Source: Comamonadaceae bacterium
GTDB lineage: Bacteria > Pseudomonadota > Gammaproteobacteria > Burkholderiales > Burkholderiaceae_C
DNA length: 64,000 bases
Reading direction: 5' to 3'
Assembly (NCBI GenBank): GCA_027484105.1
Contig: JAIXUG010000004.1
Coordinates: forward strand, 1-64,000
In this document: one piece after another, positions 53,674 to 61,617 of the stretch
Position numbering within the stretch: position 1 is the stretch's first letter
How the letters are laid out: each line of letters opens with the position of its first letter
Made by a program: the position numbers and the translations under genes
Notes under the pieces: generated by a model
What the model was told of the DNA's origin: nothing
What the model saw: only the letters and a program-made list of their open reading frames with translations
Databases searched by the model: none

Positions 53674-55521
53674 ATGTCTTGGGCTGGAAAAATTCTCCGC
53701 GTCAACCTCACGGCGGGCACCGTCAAATTCGAACCGCTGAACATGGAGTGGGCCAAAGCCTACCTTGGCTCACGCGGTCTGGGCAGCAAATACCTGATCA
53801 GCGAGATCAACCCAAAAGTCGATCCCCTGTCGGCCGACAACAAAATCATTTGGGCCACGGGCCCATTGACTGGCACCATGGCCTCCACCGGTGGCCGCTA
53901 CACCGTCATCACCAAGAGCCCACTCACCGGCGCGATTGCCTGCTCCAACTCGGGCGGCTATTGGGGCGCCGAGCTGAAAATGGCCGGTTGGGACATGGTC
54001 ATTTTTGAGGGCGCATCGCCCAAGCCGGTGTACCTCTACATTAACGACGACGAAGCCGAGTTGCGCGATGCCAGCCACCTGTGGGGCCAAAGCGTCTGGA
54101 AGACCGAAGAAATCCTCAAGACCAGCCTGCAAGATCCGCTGCTGCGCATCTCGAGCATTGGCAAGGCCGGTGAAAACGGCGTGCTCTACGCTGCGGTGGT
54201 GAACGACTTGCACCGTGCAGCGGGCCGCTCGGGCGTGGGCACCGTGATGGGCAGCAAAAACCTCAAGGCCATTGCGGTGCGTGGCACCAAAGGCGTGGGA
54301 AATATTCAAAACCCCAAGGCCTTCATGGCTGCGACCAAGGCGGCCAAAAAGGTGTTGGCCGACAACGCGGTCACGGGCCAGGGCCTGCCAGCGTATGGCA
54401 CTCAGGTGCTGATGAACGTGATCAACGAAGTCGGTGGTTTGCCGACTCGCAATCACCGTGATGTGCAGTTTGAAAGCGCCAAAGACATCTCGGCCGAAGC
54501 CATGGTCACGCCCCGCGAGACCGATGGCAAAAAGCACCTGGTGACCAACCAGGCTTGCTTTGGTTGTACCATCGCCTGCGGTCGCATCAGCAAGATGGAC
54601 GAAGGCCACTTCTCCGTCAAGAACAAGCCTGAGTATTGGGGCGCTAGTGGCGGCCTGGAGTACGAAGCGGCTTGGGCGCTGGGCGCAGCCAACGGCGTGA
54701 AAGACTTGGAAGCCTTGCAATACGCCAACATGATTTGCAACGAAGAAGGCTTTGACCCGATCAGCTTTGGCACCACCGTAGGCGCCGTCATGGAGCTGTA
54801 TGAGATGGGCGTGTTGACCAAAGAGCAGCTGGGCATCGAGGCGCCCTTTGGCTCGGCGCAAGCGCTGTGCGAGTTTGCCGACATGACCGCCAAGGGCACC
54901 GGTTTTGGCAAGGAAATTGGCATGGGCTCCAAGCGCCTGACCGCCAAATATGGCCACCCTGACCTGTCCATGAGCGTCAAGGGCCAAGAGTTCCCGGCCT
55001 ACGACGGTCGCGTGATCCAAGGCATTGGCCTGGCTTACGCCACCTCCAACCGCGGTGCTTGCCACTTGCGCGGCTACACCATCGCCTCTGAAGTGCTGGG
55101 CATTCCGGTCAAAACCGAGCCGACCGAGCACGAAGGCAAGCCAGAATTGGTCAAGGCCTTCCAGGACGCGACAGCCGCGTTTGACTCCGCAGGCATCTGC
55201 GTTTTCACCAGCTTTGCCTGGACCCTGGCCGACGTGGCCCCTCAGGTGCAAGCGGCCTGTGGCGAGGAGTTCACCATGGAGCACTTGAACCACATCGGCG
55301 AGCGCATCTGGAACATGGAGCGGGAGTTCAACAACGCCGCAGGCTTCACCAAGGCCGACGACAACCTGCCCAAGCGCCTGATGACCGAAGCCGCCAAAAC
55401 CGGCCCCGGCAAAGGCATGGTCAGCAAGTTGGACGAAATGCTGCCCAAGTACTATGACGCGCGTGGCTGGGACGATGAAGGTCGCCCCACATCGGCCACC
55501 CTGGAACGTCTGGGTTTGTGA
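53674..55521 (+). CDS. aorB: Tungsten aldehyde:ferredoxin oxidoreductase, catalytic subunit
   Basis: 615 residues, close to Pyrococcus AOR (about 605). It oxidises aldehydes to acids (or the reverse) at a bis-tungstopterin. Cluster ligands are Cys295, Cys298 and Cys302 in ACFGCTIACGR and Cys509 in DSAGICVFTSFAW, matching Cys288/291/295/494 of the archaeal enzyme. Cofactor-contact regions include GRYTVITKSPLTGAIACSNS, NSGGYWGAELKMAGWD, RSGVGTVMGSKNLKAI and ATSNRGACHLRGY. Start: ATG at 53674 with AAGGAG. The frame reaches back into the ferredoxin gene but that part is non-coding. Order ferredoxin-AOR-flavoprotein-MoaD matches the described AorABC enzyme of Aromatoleum. Symbol by analogy. Confidence 0.95.
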   Translation: MSWAGKILRVNLTAGTVKFEPLNMEWAKAYLGSRGLGSKYLISEINPKVDPLSADNKIIWATGPLTGTMASTGGRYTVITKSPLTGAIACSNSGGYWGAELKMAGWDMVIFEGASPKPVYLYINDDEAELRDASHLWGQSVWKTEEILKTSLQDPLLRISSIGKAGENGVLYAAVVNDLHRAAGRSGVGTVMGSKNLKAIAVRGTKGVGNIQNPKAFMAATKAAKKVLADNAVTGQGLPAYGTQVLMNVINEVGGLPTRNHRDVQFESAKDISAEAMVTPRETDGKKHLVTNQACFGCTIACGRISKMDEGHFSVKNKPEYWGASGGLEYEAAWALGAANGVKDLEALQYANMICNEEGFDPISFGTTVGAVMELYEMGVLTKEQLGIEAPFGSAQALCEFADMTAKGTGFGKEIGMGSKRLTAKYGHPDLSMSVKGQEFPAYDGRVIQGIGLAYATSNRGACHLRGYTIASEVLGIPVKTEPTEHEGKPELVKAFQDATAAFDSAGICVFTSFAWTLADVAPQVQAACGEEFTMEHLNHIGERIWNMEREFNNAAGFTKADDNLPKRLMTEAAKTGPGKGMVSKLDEMLPKYYDARGWDDEGRPTSATLERLGL

Positions 55522-55528
55522 GCTAGCC

Positions 55529-55610
55529 CCTGTAGGAGCGAGCGCCTGCTCGTGAAGCCTTCGCCGTAGGGGTGCGCTTCTACAGGAATCCAAGCGGCCT
55601 GCGGGCCGCT
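55529..55610. repeat. REP-like element, copy 3, and hairpin inside the AOR operon
   Basis: CCTGTAGGAGCG (55529-55540) pairs with CGCTTCTACAGG (55575-55586) with one mismatch, framing two REP-type units in inverted orientation. A second hairpin, AGCGGCC-TGCG-GGCCGCT (55593-55610), follows. No U-run, so not a terminator. It lies between the catalytic and the flavin subunit genes. Confidence 0.75.
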
Positions 55611-55632
55611 ACCTGTTTCTGGAGTCTGATTC

Positions 55633-56973
55633 ATGACCCACCACGTCATCTTGGGCGCAGGCCCTGCAGGCGTCATCGCCGCCGAAACCCTGCGCAAACA
55701 TGCCCCCACCGACACCATCACTTTGGTGGGTGACGAGCCCGATGCGCCTTACTCGCGCATGGCCATCCCTTATTTGCTGATCGGCAACATCGAAGAGCAG
55801 GGCACTTACCTGCGCAAGAGCGCCACCCACTTTGACGATTTGCGCATCACGCAAGTCAAGGCCAAAGTCACCCGCGTCGATGCAGCGGGCAAAACGGTGC
55901 ACTTGGACAACGGCCAGTCGATGGCCTTTGACAAGCTCTTGATCGCCACCGGCTCGCACCCGGTACGCCCACCCATTGCGGGCATGGACCTGCCGGGCGT
56001 GCACCCCTGCTGGACGCTGGAAGACGCGCGCGCCATCCAGGCGCTGGCCAAGCCGGGTGCCCGTGTGTTGCAAATGGGCGCAGGCTTCATTGGCTGCATC
56101 ATCATGGAAGCGCTGGCGGCGCGCGGCGTCAAGCTGAGCGTGGTGGAGATGGGCGACCGCATGGTGCCCCGCATGATGGGCCCGGTGGCGGGCGGCATGA
56201 TCCGCGACTGGTGCGAAGCCAAAGGCGTGCAGGTGTTCACCGGCACCAAGGTCGAAGCCATCAGCCAAGGTGCCGAAAAAGGCTTGCTCGGCAAGTTGGC
56301 TTCTGCGGTGGGCTTGGCCTCAGACGATGCCAGTGGCGCGCTGCAGGTGCGCTTATCCAATGGCCAAACCGTTGAGGCCGATCTGGTCATCAGCGCCACC
56401 GGCGTGCGCCCAGCGATTGGCTTTTTGAAGGACAGCGGCATCACCTGCCTGCAAGGCGTGTTGACCGACCAGCACCTGCAAACCAATGTGCCCGGCATCT
56501 ACGCTGCAGGCGACTGCGCCGAAGCTTTTGACATGGTCAGCGGCAAAACGATTGTGAGCGCCATCCAGCCCAACGCCGCCGAGCAGGCGCGTGTGGCCGC
56601 GCTCAACATGCTGGGCCAAAAAACCGAGCTCAAAGGCGTCACGCAAATCAACGTGCTCGACACCCTGGGTTTGATCTCCACCAGTTTTGGCAACTGGGAA
56701 GGCGTGGCCGATGGCCAGTCGGCGGTGTTGACCGACAAGGCCGCAGGCCGTCACCTGAGCTTGCAGTTCAAGGACGATGTGATGATCGGCTGCAACAGCG
56801 TGGGCTGGACCGAGCATGTGGGCGTGATGCGCGGCCTGGTCGAAGGCCAGGTGCGCCTGGGCGACTGGAAAGACCGCCTGATGCACGACCCGACCAAGTT
56901 GGTGGATGCCTATTTGGACTGTGCTCAGGGCCAGGGGCGCTGGAGTGGTGCCGCCGATGCGCGTCGCCGCTGA
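55633..56973 (+). CDS. aorC: FAD/NAD-dependent oxidoreductase subunit (AorC-like)
   Basis: 446 residues of the pyridine-nucleotide-disulfide oxidoreductase fold. FAD site VILGAGPAGVIAAETLRK (residues 5-22), NAD site VLQMGAGFIGCIIMEALAAR (about 145-164), and second FAD motif YAAGDCAEAFDM (about 290-301). It resembles the class I NADH-oxidase/rubredoxin-reductase-like subunits that link AOR to NAD(H). No redox disulfide of the glutathione-reductase type is seen. GGAG precedes the ATG. It lies 111 bases after the AOR gene, separated by a REP-like element, and 15 bases before the MoaD-like gene. Confidence 0.9.
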   Translation: MTHHVILGAGPAGVIAAETLRKHAPTDTITLVGDEPDAPYSRMAIPYLLIGNIEEQGTYLRKSATHFDDLRITQVKAKVTRVDAAGKTVHLDNGQSMAFDKLLIATGSHPVRPPIAGMDLPGVHPCWTLEDARAIQALAKPGARVLQMGAGFIGCIIMEALAARGVKLSVVEMGDRMVPRMMGPVAGGMIRDWCEAKGVQVFTGTKVEAISQGAEKGLLGKLASAVGLASDDASGALQVRLSNGQTVEADLVISATGVRPAIGFLKDSGITCLQGVLTDQHLQTNVPGIYAAGDCAEAFDMVSGKTIVSAIQPNAAEQARVAALNMLGQKTELKGVTQINVLDTLGLISTSFGNWEGVADGQSAVLTDKAAGRHLSLQFKDDVMIGCNSVGWTEHVGVMRGLVEGQVRLGDWKDRLMHDPTKLVDAYLDCAQGQGRWSGAADARRR

Positions 56974-56988
56974 AGCGACAATCTGCGC

Positions 56989-57243
56989 ATGAACATCACT
57001 TTCAAACTGTTTGCCACGCTGACCGACTATTTGCCTGCCGAGGCCCGTCGCAGCAACCAGGTCACGCTGGATGTGGCGCAGGACGCCAGCATCAGCCAGA
57101 TCATCGAGCCCTTCGGCATGCCCCCCAAGCTCGTGCATCTGGTGCTGGTCAACGGCAAATACATCAAACCCGAAGACCGGGACACCACCAGCCTGGTTGA
57201 AGGCGACGTGCTGGCGATCTGGCCACCCGTGGCGGGCGGCTGA
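56989..57243 (+). CDS. MoaD/ThiS-family sulfur carrier
   Basis: 84 residues with a ubiquitin-like fold, ending AIWPPVAGG. The C-terminal Gly-Gly is the site that is adenylated and thiocarboxylated to give sulfur for the dithiolene of molybdopterin. Hydrophobic core FKLFATLTDYLPAEA and LVLVNGKYI are typical. A dedicated MoaD copy next to AOR genes is often seen and may supply tungstopterin for this enzyme. Partner enzymes MoaE and MoeB are not in the window. Confidence 0.9.
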   Translation: MNITFKLFATLTDYLPAEARRSNQVTLDVAQDASISQIIEPFGMPPKLVHLVLVNGKYIKPEDRDTTSLVEGDVLAIWPPVAGG

Positions 57244-57269
57244 AGTCTGCGCAGGCAGGTCTTGTTTTC

Positions 57270-57569
57270 GTGCAGTCCTACTATCCCGAGCGCTTCGAGC
57301 GCGACATGGGCACCAGCGAAACCGAATGGTTGACGGCCTTGCCCCGCGCACTGGGCCAGCATGCCTTTGTGCTGGGCACCGGCCAGGTGCGTGTGCAGAT
57401 CGGTGAAGGCCATCTGCAACTGCAATGGCACACCCTGCCGCCACGCGTGATCGCGCTGCTGCGCTTGCAGCGCTTGGCGGTCTCTTTTGTGTTTGAAGGC
57501 GTGCAAGAAGATGCGCGCCAGCGCTTCATGCAGCACTTTGATTTGTCGATGCAGCGGGGTGGGGGGTGA
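57270..57569 (+). CDS. Small protein of unknown function, last gene of the AOR operon
   Basis: 99 residues starting at a GTG (57270) 26 bases after the MoaD stop: MQSYYPERFERDMGTSETEW by position. There is no signal peptide, no Cys and no metal motif; the region VRVQIGEGHLQLQWHTLPPR looks beta-rich and VIALLRLQRLAVSFVFEGV hydrophobic. I do not recognise the family. Close packing behind aorC-moaD suggests a role in AOR maturation or stability, which is inference. The start codon is uncertain as no strong ribosome site is visible. The brnA gene converges 89 bases on. Confidence 0.65.
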   Translation: MQSYYPERFERDMGTSETEWLTALPRALGQHAFVLGTGQVRVQIGEGHLQLQWHTLPPRVIALLRLQRLAVSFVFEGVQEDARQRFMQHFDLSMQRGGG

Positions 57570-57658
57570 GTTGGCTTCCACGGGTAAAGGTCAACGATCG
57601 AATTTGCTAACCTTAAGAACGCAAGTCTTGGCGGTTTTGCGGCTTGGCTTTTGGTCTT

Positions 57659-57928
57659 TCAGAGTTGCCCGGCCAATCTCAAGGAAGCGCGCAATGCCTC
57701 GTTGATGCGCGTTTGCCAGCCCTCACCACTGGCCCGCAAGGCGGCCAGGACATCTGCATCCAAACGAAGCTTGACGGGCTCTTTGGTCATGGCGGCCTTG
57801 GGGCGTCCTCGGGGTTTGAGTTGCTTGCCTTCGTAAAGTTCAGCCGATTTGAAAAATTCGGCCGTCAAAGGCGGCGCGTCATCCGGATCAATCCAGGGCG
57901 CGGGCGTAGAGCGCTTTTTCTCGGTCAT
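57659..57928 (-). CDS. brnA: BrnA-family antitoxin
   Basis: 89 residues. The C-terminal half VKLRLDADVLAALRASGEGW, then QTRINEALRASL, is a ribbon-helix-helix DNA-binding domain typical of BrnA, and the N-terminal WIDPDDAPPLTAEFF is the toxin-binding part. BrnA neutralises the ribonuclease BrnT and represses the operon. The start overlaps the 3' end of brnT by 41 bases, so translation is coupled, with the toxin encoded first as usual for this family. Confidence 0.93.
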   Translation of the reverse strand: MTEKKRSTPAPWIDPDDAPPLTAEFFKSAELYEGKQLKPRGRPKAAMTKEPVKLRLDADVLAALRASGEGWQTRINEALRASLRLAGQL

Positions 57929-58160
57929 TGGCTTTCCTCATGCTGATGATGCGGCGCACTTTGCCGCGTGGGGTCCAGACCAAAACAATCAAGCGGGCAT
58001 CCAAGAAACCCACAGTGATGAACCGGTCTTCGGTGTAGTTGATCCTTGAGTCCTGGCCGGTGAAGTGCATGCCTTCAAAGACTTCTTGAGCGCGGGCAAA
58101 ATCCAAACCACGCTCCAACAGCGTCTGGTCTCGTTTTGCAGGGTCGAACTCAAGATCCAT
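57888..58160 (-). CDS. brnT: BrnT-family ribonuclease toxin
   Basis: 90 residues, RelE-like fold. Starts MDLEFDPAKRDQTLLERGLD; FARAQEVFEGMH, then RINYTEDRFITVGFLDARLIV and VRRIISMRKANDREKALYARA contain the conserved Arg and His/Glu/Lys residues of BrnT. Cleaves RNA and inhibits growth when not bound by BrnA. First gene of the brnTA operon. A 15-base palindrome lies 14 bases before the ATG as probable BrnA operator. Located at the border of the AOR operon and crcB. Confidence 0.94.
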   Translation of the reverse strand: MDLEFDPAKRDQTLLERGLDFARAQEVFEGMHFTGQDSRINYTEDRFITVGFLDARLIVLVWTPRGKVRRIISMRKANDREKALYARALD

Positions 58161-58174
58161 ACGATTTATTGTAC

Positions 58175-58189
58175 ACCCATTAAATGGGT
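58175..58189. promoter_or_regulatory. Candidate BrnA operator
   Basis: ACCCAT-TAA-ATGGGT, a perfect 6-bp inverted repeat just upstream of a TACAAT -10-like run (58168-58173) and the brnT ATG. Fits autoregulation by the BrnTA complex. Confidence 0.65.
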
Positions 58190-58232
58190 TTCGAGAATTG
58201 GCAAGAAGGCCGTCTGTCCTTCAGTCAACTGC

Positions 58233-58622
58233 TCATCGCGCCCAGAGCAGACCCACGGTTTTAAGTCCCAGCACCGTGAGAGCCAGTGAGCCGAACAAGT
58301 GCAAACTGGCCGTGCCTGCCGCCAGCGCAAAGCGGCCTTGCTGCAGCATGGCCACCACCTCGGCTGAAAAGCTGGAAAACGTGGTGAGTGCCCCCAAAAA
58401 ACCGGTGACCAGGGCCAAGCGCCAAACCGGGTCCAGCTCGGGCAGTTGCTGGAACACGCCCACACACACGCCCACCAAGTAGCCACCGATCAGGTTCGCC
58501 GCCAAGGTGCCCCAAGGCAGCAGGCCAGCGCTGGCGGTGCTGGGGTTGAGCCACAGGCCCAGCTGCCAGCGCGACAGCGCACCCACACAAGCCCCCAGAC
58601 AAATCGCGATCACCGTGAGCAT
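58233..58622 (-). CDS. crcB: Fluoride channel/exporter
   Basis: 129 residues, four membrane helices, Fluc family dimeric fluoride channel. GACVGALSRWQLGLWL, WGTLAANLIGGYLVG (with the conserved Asn), VTGFLGALTTFSSFSAEVV (the Phe-box and Na+ site TTFSTF-like) are all present. It protects the cell from fluoride. No fluoride riboswitch was recognised in the 34-base gap to rdgC. It may be co-transcribed with rdgC. Confidence 0.94.
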   Translation of the reverse strand: MLTVIAICLGACVGALSRWQLGLWLNPSTASAGLLPWGTLAANLIGGYLVGVCVGVFQQLPELDPVWRLALVTGFLGALTTFSSFSAEVVAMLQQGRFALAAGTASLHLFGSLALTVLGLKTVGLLWAR

Positions 58623-58656
58623 GGCGTGGGTCCTTTCGCTTGGGGTTTACCGACGA

Positions 58657-59673
58657 TTAAAACGGCGGGTCATCGTCGGTCGCCGCTGTGCCCCTGGCCC
58701 CTATCTGAAGGGTCGAATTCACCAAAGTGCGCGTTGGGTTCGGCTGAGCTGGGTCGACCGCTGCTGCGCCCAGTTCCATCTCGCCGCCCAAGGCTTCGAT
58801 CAGGCTGTCGATCAGCGGCCCCAGCAAGCCGGTGGACAAGGCCACGTCGGCGTCAAAGCGGTCTTCGTTCTTGTCGGTGCCCGACTCGTCCATCACACCG
58901 TCGAGGTACTGCACTTTTTTCAGCTGCAGGGTCTCGGTCAGCACAAAGGCTACGCGGCCGTCCCAGCTGAGCGCCAGTTGGGTGGGCAGCTTGCCTTCCA
59001 TGACATGCTTGCGCACATCGTCGTTGGCCAGGTGGTGGCGGGTGTAGCGCACGCTGGCTGCTTCTTCGCCGGTGGACTTGAGCACGGTTTCGCGCTCCAC
59101 GGTCAGGTCGGCGGGCCAATCTTCGGGGGTGGGGGCCAACAGCCATTGCGCCATGGCCGCTTGCGGTGAAGTCACAGTTTGGATCAGCGAGACCGTCAAG
59201 CCGCCCATCACCTGCATCAGCGCCGACATGACTTCGTCGGCCTTGCCTTGGCTGCCTGCGTTGAGCACCAGCCGGCGGTTTTCCAGATCCATCCACACCA
59301 GCACGGTGGATTGGCGTGGAAAAGCCTGCGGCAGCAGCGACAACAGAGCCTCGTCCATCAGCTCGCGTTTTTCTTTTTTGCCGGGTTTGCGGCCCGTGGC
59401 CGCTTCGATCTCGGCGATGCGTTCGTCCACCTTGCGGCGCACCACGTTGCCGGGAACGGCCTTGGATTCGATCATGAGCTTCATGATCCATTGGCCCGAG
59501 ACCGATTCCACCAGCGGCCCGTGGGCTTCGCCCCGGGGTGGCACCCAGCCAATCGACTTGTCTTGGCTCGCGCCACACACCACAAACTGCATCGGCTCCA
59601 GCGCCGCCTGCACATCGGCCAAAGCGGGCGCAAAGCCCTCGCCGATGCGGTAAACCATCACATTTTTGAACAT
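58657..59673 (-). CDS. rdgC: Recombination-associated protein RdgC
   Basis: 338 residues, slightly longer than E. coli RdgC (303). Ring-shaped DNA-binding protein that limits RecA activity. The start MFKNVMVYRIGEGF, VGWVPPRG-like run GWVPPRGEAHGPLV, and IKMMIE-like KLMIESKAVPGNVVRRKVDE, then GRKPGKKEKRELMDEALLSL are typical. The C-terminal 30 residues (AAVDPAQPNPTRTLVN) are an added polar tail. It lies upstream of crcB on the same strand by 34 bases. Confidence 0.95.
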   Translation of the reverse strand: MFKNVMVYRIGEGFAPALADVQAALEPMQFVVCGASQDKSIGWVPPRGEAHGPLVESVSGQWIMKLMIESKAVPGNVVRRKVDERIAEIEAATGRKPGKKEKRELMDEALLSLLPQAFPRQSTVLVWMDLENRRLVLNAGSQGKADEVMSALMQVMGGLTVSLIQTVTSPQAAMAQWLLAPTPEDWPADLTVERETVLKSTGEEAASVRYTRHHLANDDVRKHVMEGKLPTQLALSWDGRVAFVLTETLQLKKVQYLDGVMDESGTDKNEDRFDADVALSTGLLGPLIDSLIEALGGEMELGAAAVDPAQPNPTRTLVNSTLQIGARGTAATDDDPPF

Positions 59674-59734
59674 CCGTCACTCTTTCATGCCTTGTCAGGC
59701 CAGCGCGGCATCTTACCGGAGTGGGTGGACGGTT

Positions 59735-61048
59735 CTACTTGGCGACGCCCATCAGAAGATTGGGCACGACGGTGACGATGGAGGGGAAAACGGTGATCAG
59801 CATAATGCCCAGGATCAAGCAGCCGAAAAAGGGCAAGGTCACGGTGGCGATGCGGTTGCTGTCGATGCCGGTCATGTTCTGCAACACAAACAGGTTGAAG
59901 CCCACGGGGGGTGTGATTTCGGCGATTTCAATCAACATGATGATGAAGATGCCAAACCAGATCAGATCGAAGCCGGCCTTCTGAATCATGGGCAGCACCA
60001 CCGCGCTGGTCAGCACGATCATCGAGATGCCGTCGAGCGCCGTCCCCAGAATCAAATACACCACCACCAAAATTGCAATGAGGCCAAAAGGCGAAAGGTT
60101 GAGGGCGTGGACATACTCGGCCAGCTCGCGCGGAATACCGGTGAAGGCCATGGTTTTGGTCAGGAAGGCGGCGCCCGCCAAGATGAACATGATCATGCAG
60201 CTCACCCGGGTGGCGCTCACCAGGCCTTGCCAGAAGTTCTGCCAAGTCAAGCTGCGGCCCGCGGCGGCAATGGCGAGGGACCCCAGCACGCCATAGGCCG
60301 CGCATTCGGTGGCGGTGGCGATGCCTGCCACCAGCACCCACACGATGAAGACAATCAGCAAGCCACAAGGAATCAAGCTGCCCGAGCGCCGCATTTTCTC
60401 CATGAAGGTGGTGGGCGCTTCGGCTGGCGGTACCTTGTCGGGATTGCGCAGGCTCCACCAGATGATGTAGCCCGAGAAAAGCCCCATCAGCAAAAAGCCA
60501 GGCAAGAAGCCCGCGAGGAACAGGCGGATCACACTGGCATCGGCTGCAACGGCGTACACCACCATGGTGATGGATGGCGGAATCAAAATCCCCAAACCGC
60601 CAGCAGCGGCCAATGAGCCCAGTGCGATGTTGCGGTCGTAACCGCGCTTTTCCAACTCGGGCAGGGCCACCTTGGCGATCGTGGCGCAGGTGGCGGCCGA
60701 TGAGCCCGAGACCGAGCCAAAAATGCCACAACCCAAAATCGTGGTGTGCATCAGGCGCCCTGGCACCTTGGACAACCAGGGTGAGAGACCATCGAACATT
60801 TGCTCGGACAAGCGGGTGCGGTAGAGGATTTCGCCCATCCAGATGAACATGGGCAGGGCCGCCAGCTCCCAGCTGGCCGAGGTTTCCCAAAACGATGAAA
60901 ACAGGTTCTTGCCGGGCAAGGTGTTGGTAAAAAAGGCTTGACCGACCCAGCCGACAATGGCCAGTGTCATGGCGATCCACACGCCACCGCTGAGCATCAG
61001 CAACATCAAAAAGAGGAGCAGGCCCCCGATCTCCAGCAGGCCCATCAC
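59735..61048 (-). CDS. dctM: TRAP transporter large membrane subunit
   Basis: 437 residues, normal DctM length, about twelve helices. GLLLFLMLLMLSGGVWIAM, ELAALPMFIWMGEILYRTRL, IFGSVSGSSAATCATIAKVA, GILIPPSITMVVYAVAAD and ITPPVGFNLFVLQNMTG are family blocks. Its ATG overlaps the dctQ stop (ATGA). It is the last gene of the second TRAP operon (P-Q-M order), unlike the first, which is split by a regulator. Coupled to Na+; substrate set by the binding protein encoded upstream. Confidence 0.95.
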   Translation of the reverse strand: MMGLLEIGGLLLFLMLLMLSGGVWIAMTLAIVGWVGQAFFTNTLPGKNLFSSFWETSASWELAALPMFIWMGEILYRTRLSEQMFDGLSPWLSKVPGRLMHTTILGCGIFGSVSGSSAATCATIAKVALPELEKRGYDRNIALGSLAAAGGLGILIPPSITMVVYAVAADASVIRLFLAGFLPGFLLMGLFSGYIIWWSLRNPDKVPPAEAPTTFMEKMRRSGSLIPCGLLIVFIVWVLVAGIATATECAAYGVLGSLAIAAAGRSLTWQNFWQGLVSATRVSCMIMFILAGAAFLTKTMAFTGIPRELAEYVHALNLSPFGLIAILVVVYLILGTALDGISMIVLTSAVVLPMIQKAGFDLIWFGIFIIMLIEIAEITPPVGFNLFVLQNMTGIDSNRIATVTLPFFGCLILGIMLITVFPSIVTVVPNLLMGVAK

Positions 61049-61611
61049 AACTCCTCTGAAAAGTCACCACGGGCATGGCGCTCTTCGACCCGCGCCACAT
61101 AGCTGGGTTTGCCGCCTTGGAACACGCAGACGCATTCATCGATGACGGCAATCACCAAAATCGCCGAACCGATGACAAAGCTCATCTGCGGAATCCAGAT
61201 GGGGATGGCCACCATATTGCCGGCGATGTCGTTGAATTCGTAGCTTTCCCAAGTGAAACGCGCGGCCCAATAGCCCAGGTAGCCGATGGCGACGGCAGCG
61301 ACCGTCAGCGAGATCAGCTCCAGCCAACGGCGCACGGGCGCGGACACCGATTCCAACACCAGTGTCACGCGCACAAAGTCGCCGTTGCGAAAACTGTAGG
61401 CCATGCCCAAGAAAGCAGCGGCTGCACACAGCCAAGCCACGATGTCGTTCACCCAGGAAACACGCCAGTTCATCACACGCCCGACCGAGGCGCCGATCAT
61501 CAAAATCAGAATCGTCAGCACGCACAGGGCGGCCAGTTGCCCCCCGAGCAAGTACAGACCCTCCAGGATGCGACGCGCCGGTGAGGCGCGCGTGGGAAGA
61601 CTGGCGCTCAT
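61045..61611 (-). CDS. dctQ: TRAP transporter small membrane subunit
   Basis: 188 residues with four helices. The segments QLAALCVLTILILMIGASVG, VNDIVAWLCAAAAFLGMAYS, FRNGDFVRVTLVLESV and ISLTVAAVAIGYLGYWAARF are typical. DctQ supports DctM in the membrane. Overlaps dctM by four bases and starts six bases after the dctP stop. Confidence 0.93.
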   Translation of the reverse strand: MSASLPTRASPARRILEGLYLLGGQLAALCVLTILILMIGASVGRVMNWRVSWVNDIVAWLCAAAAFLGMAYSFRNGDFVRVTLVLESVSAPVRRWLELISLTVAAVAIGYLGYWAARFTWESYEFNDIAGNMVAIPIWIPQMSFVIGSAILVIAVIDECVCVFQGGKPSYVARVEERHARGDFSEEL

Positions 61612-61617
61612 TCGGTC

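Noticed and set aside
58623-58656. Fluoride riboswitch upstream of crcB
   Set aside because: The gap to rdgC is only 34 bases and lacks the conserved fluoride-motif sequence.
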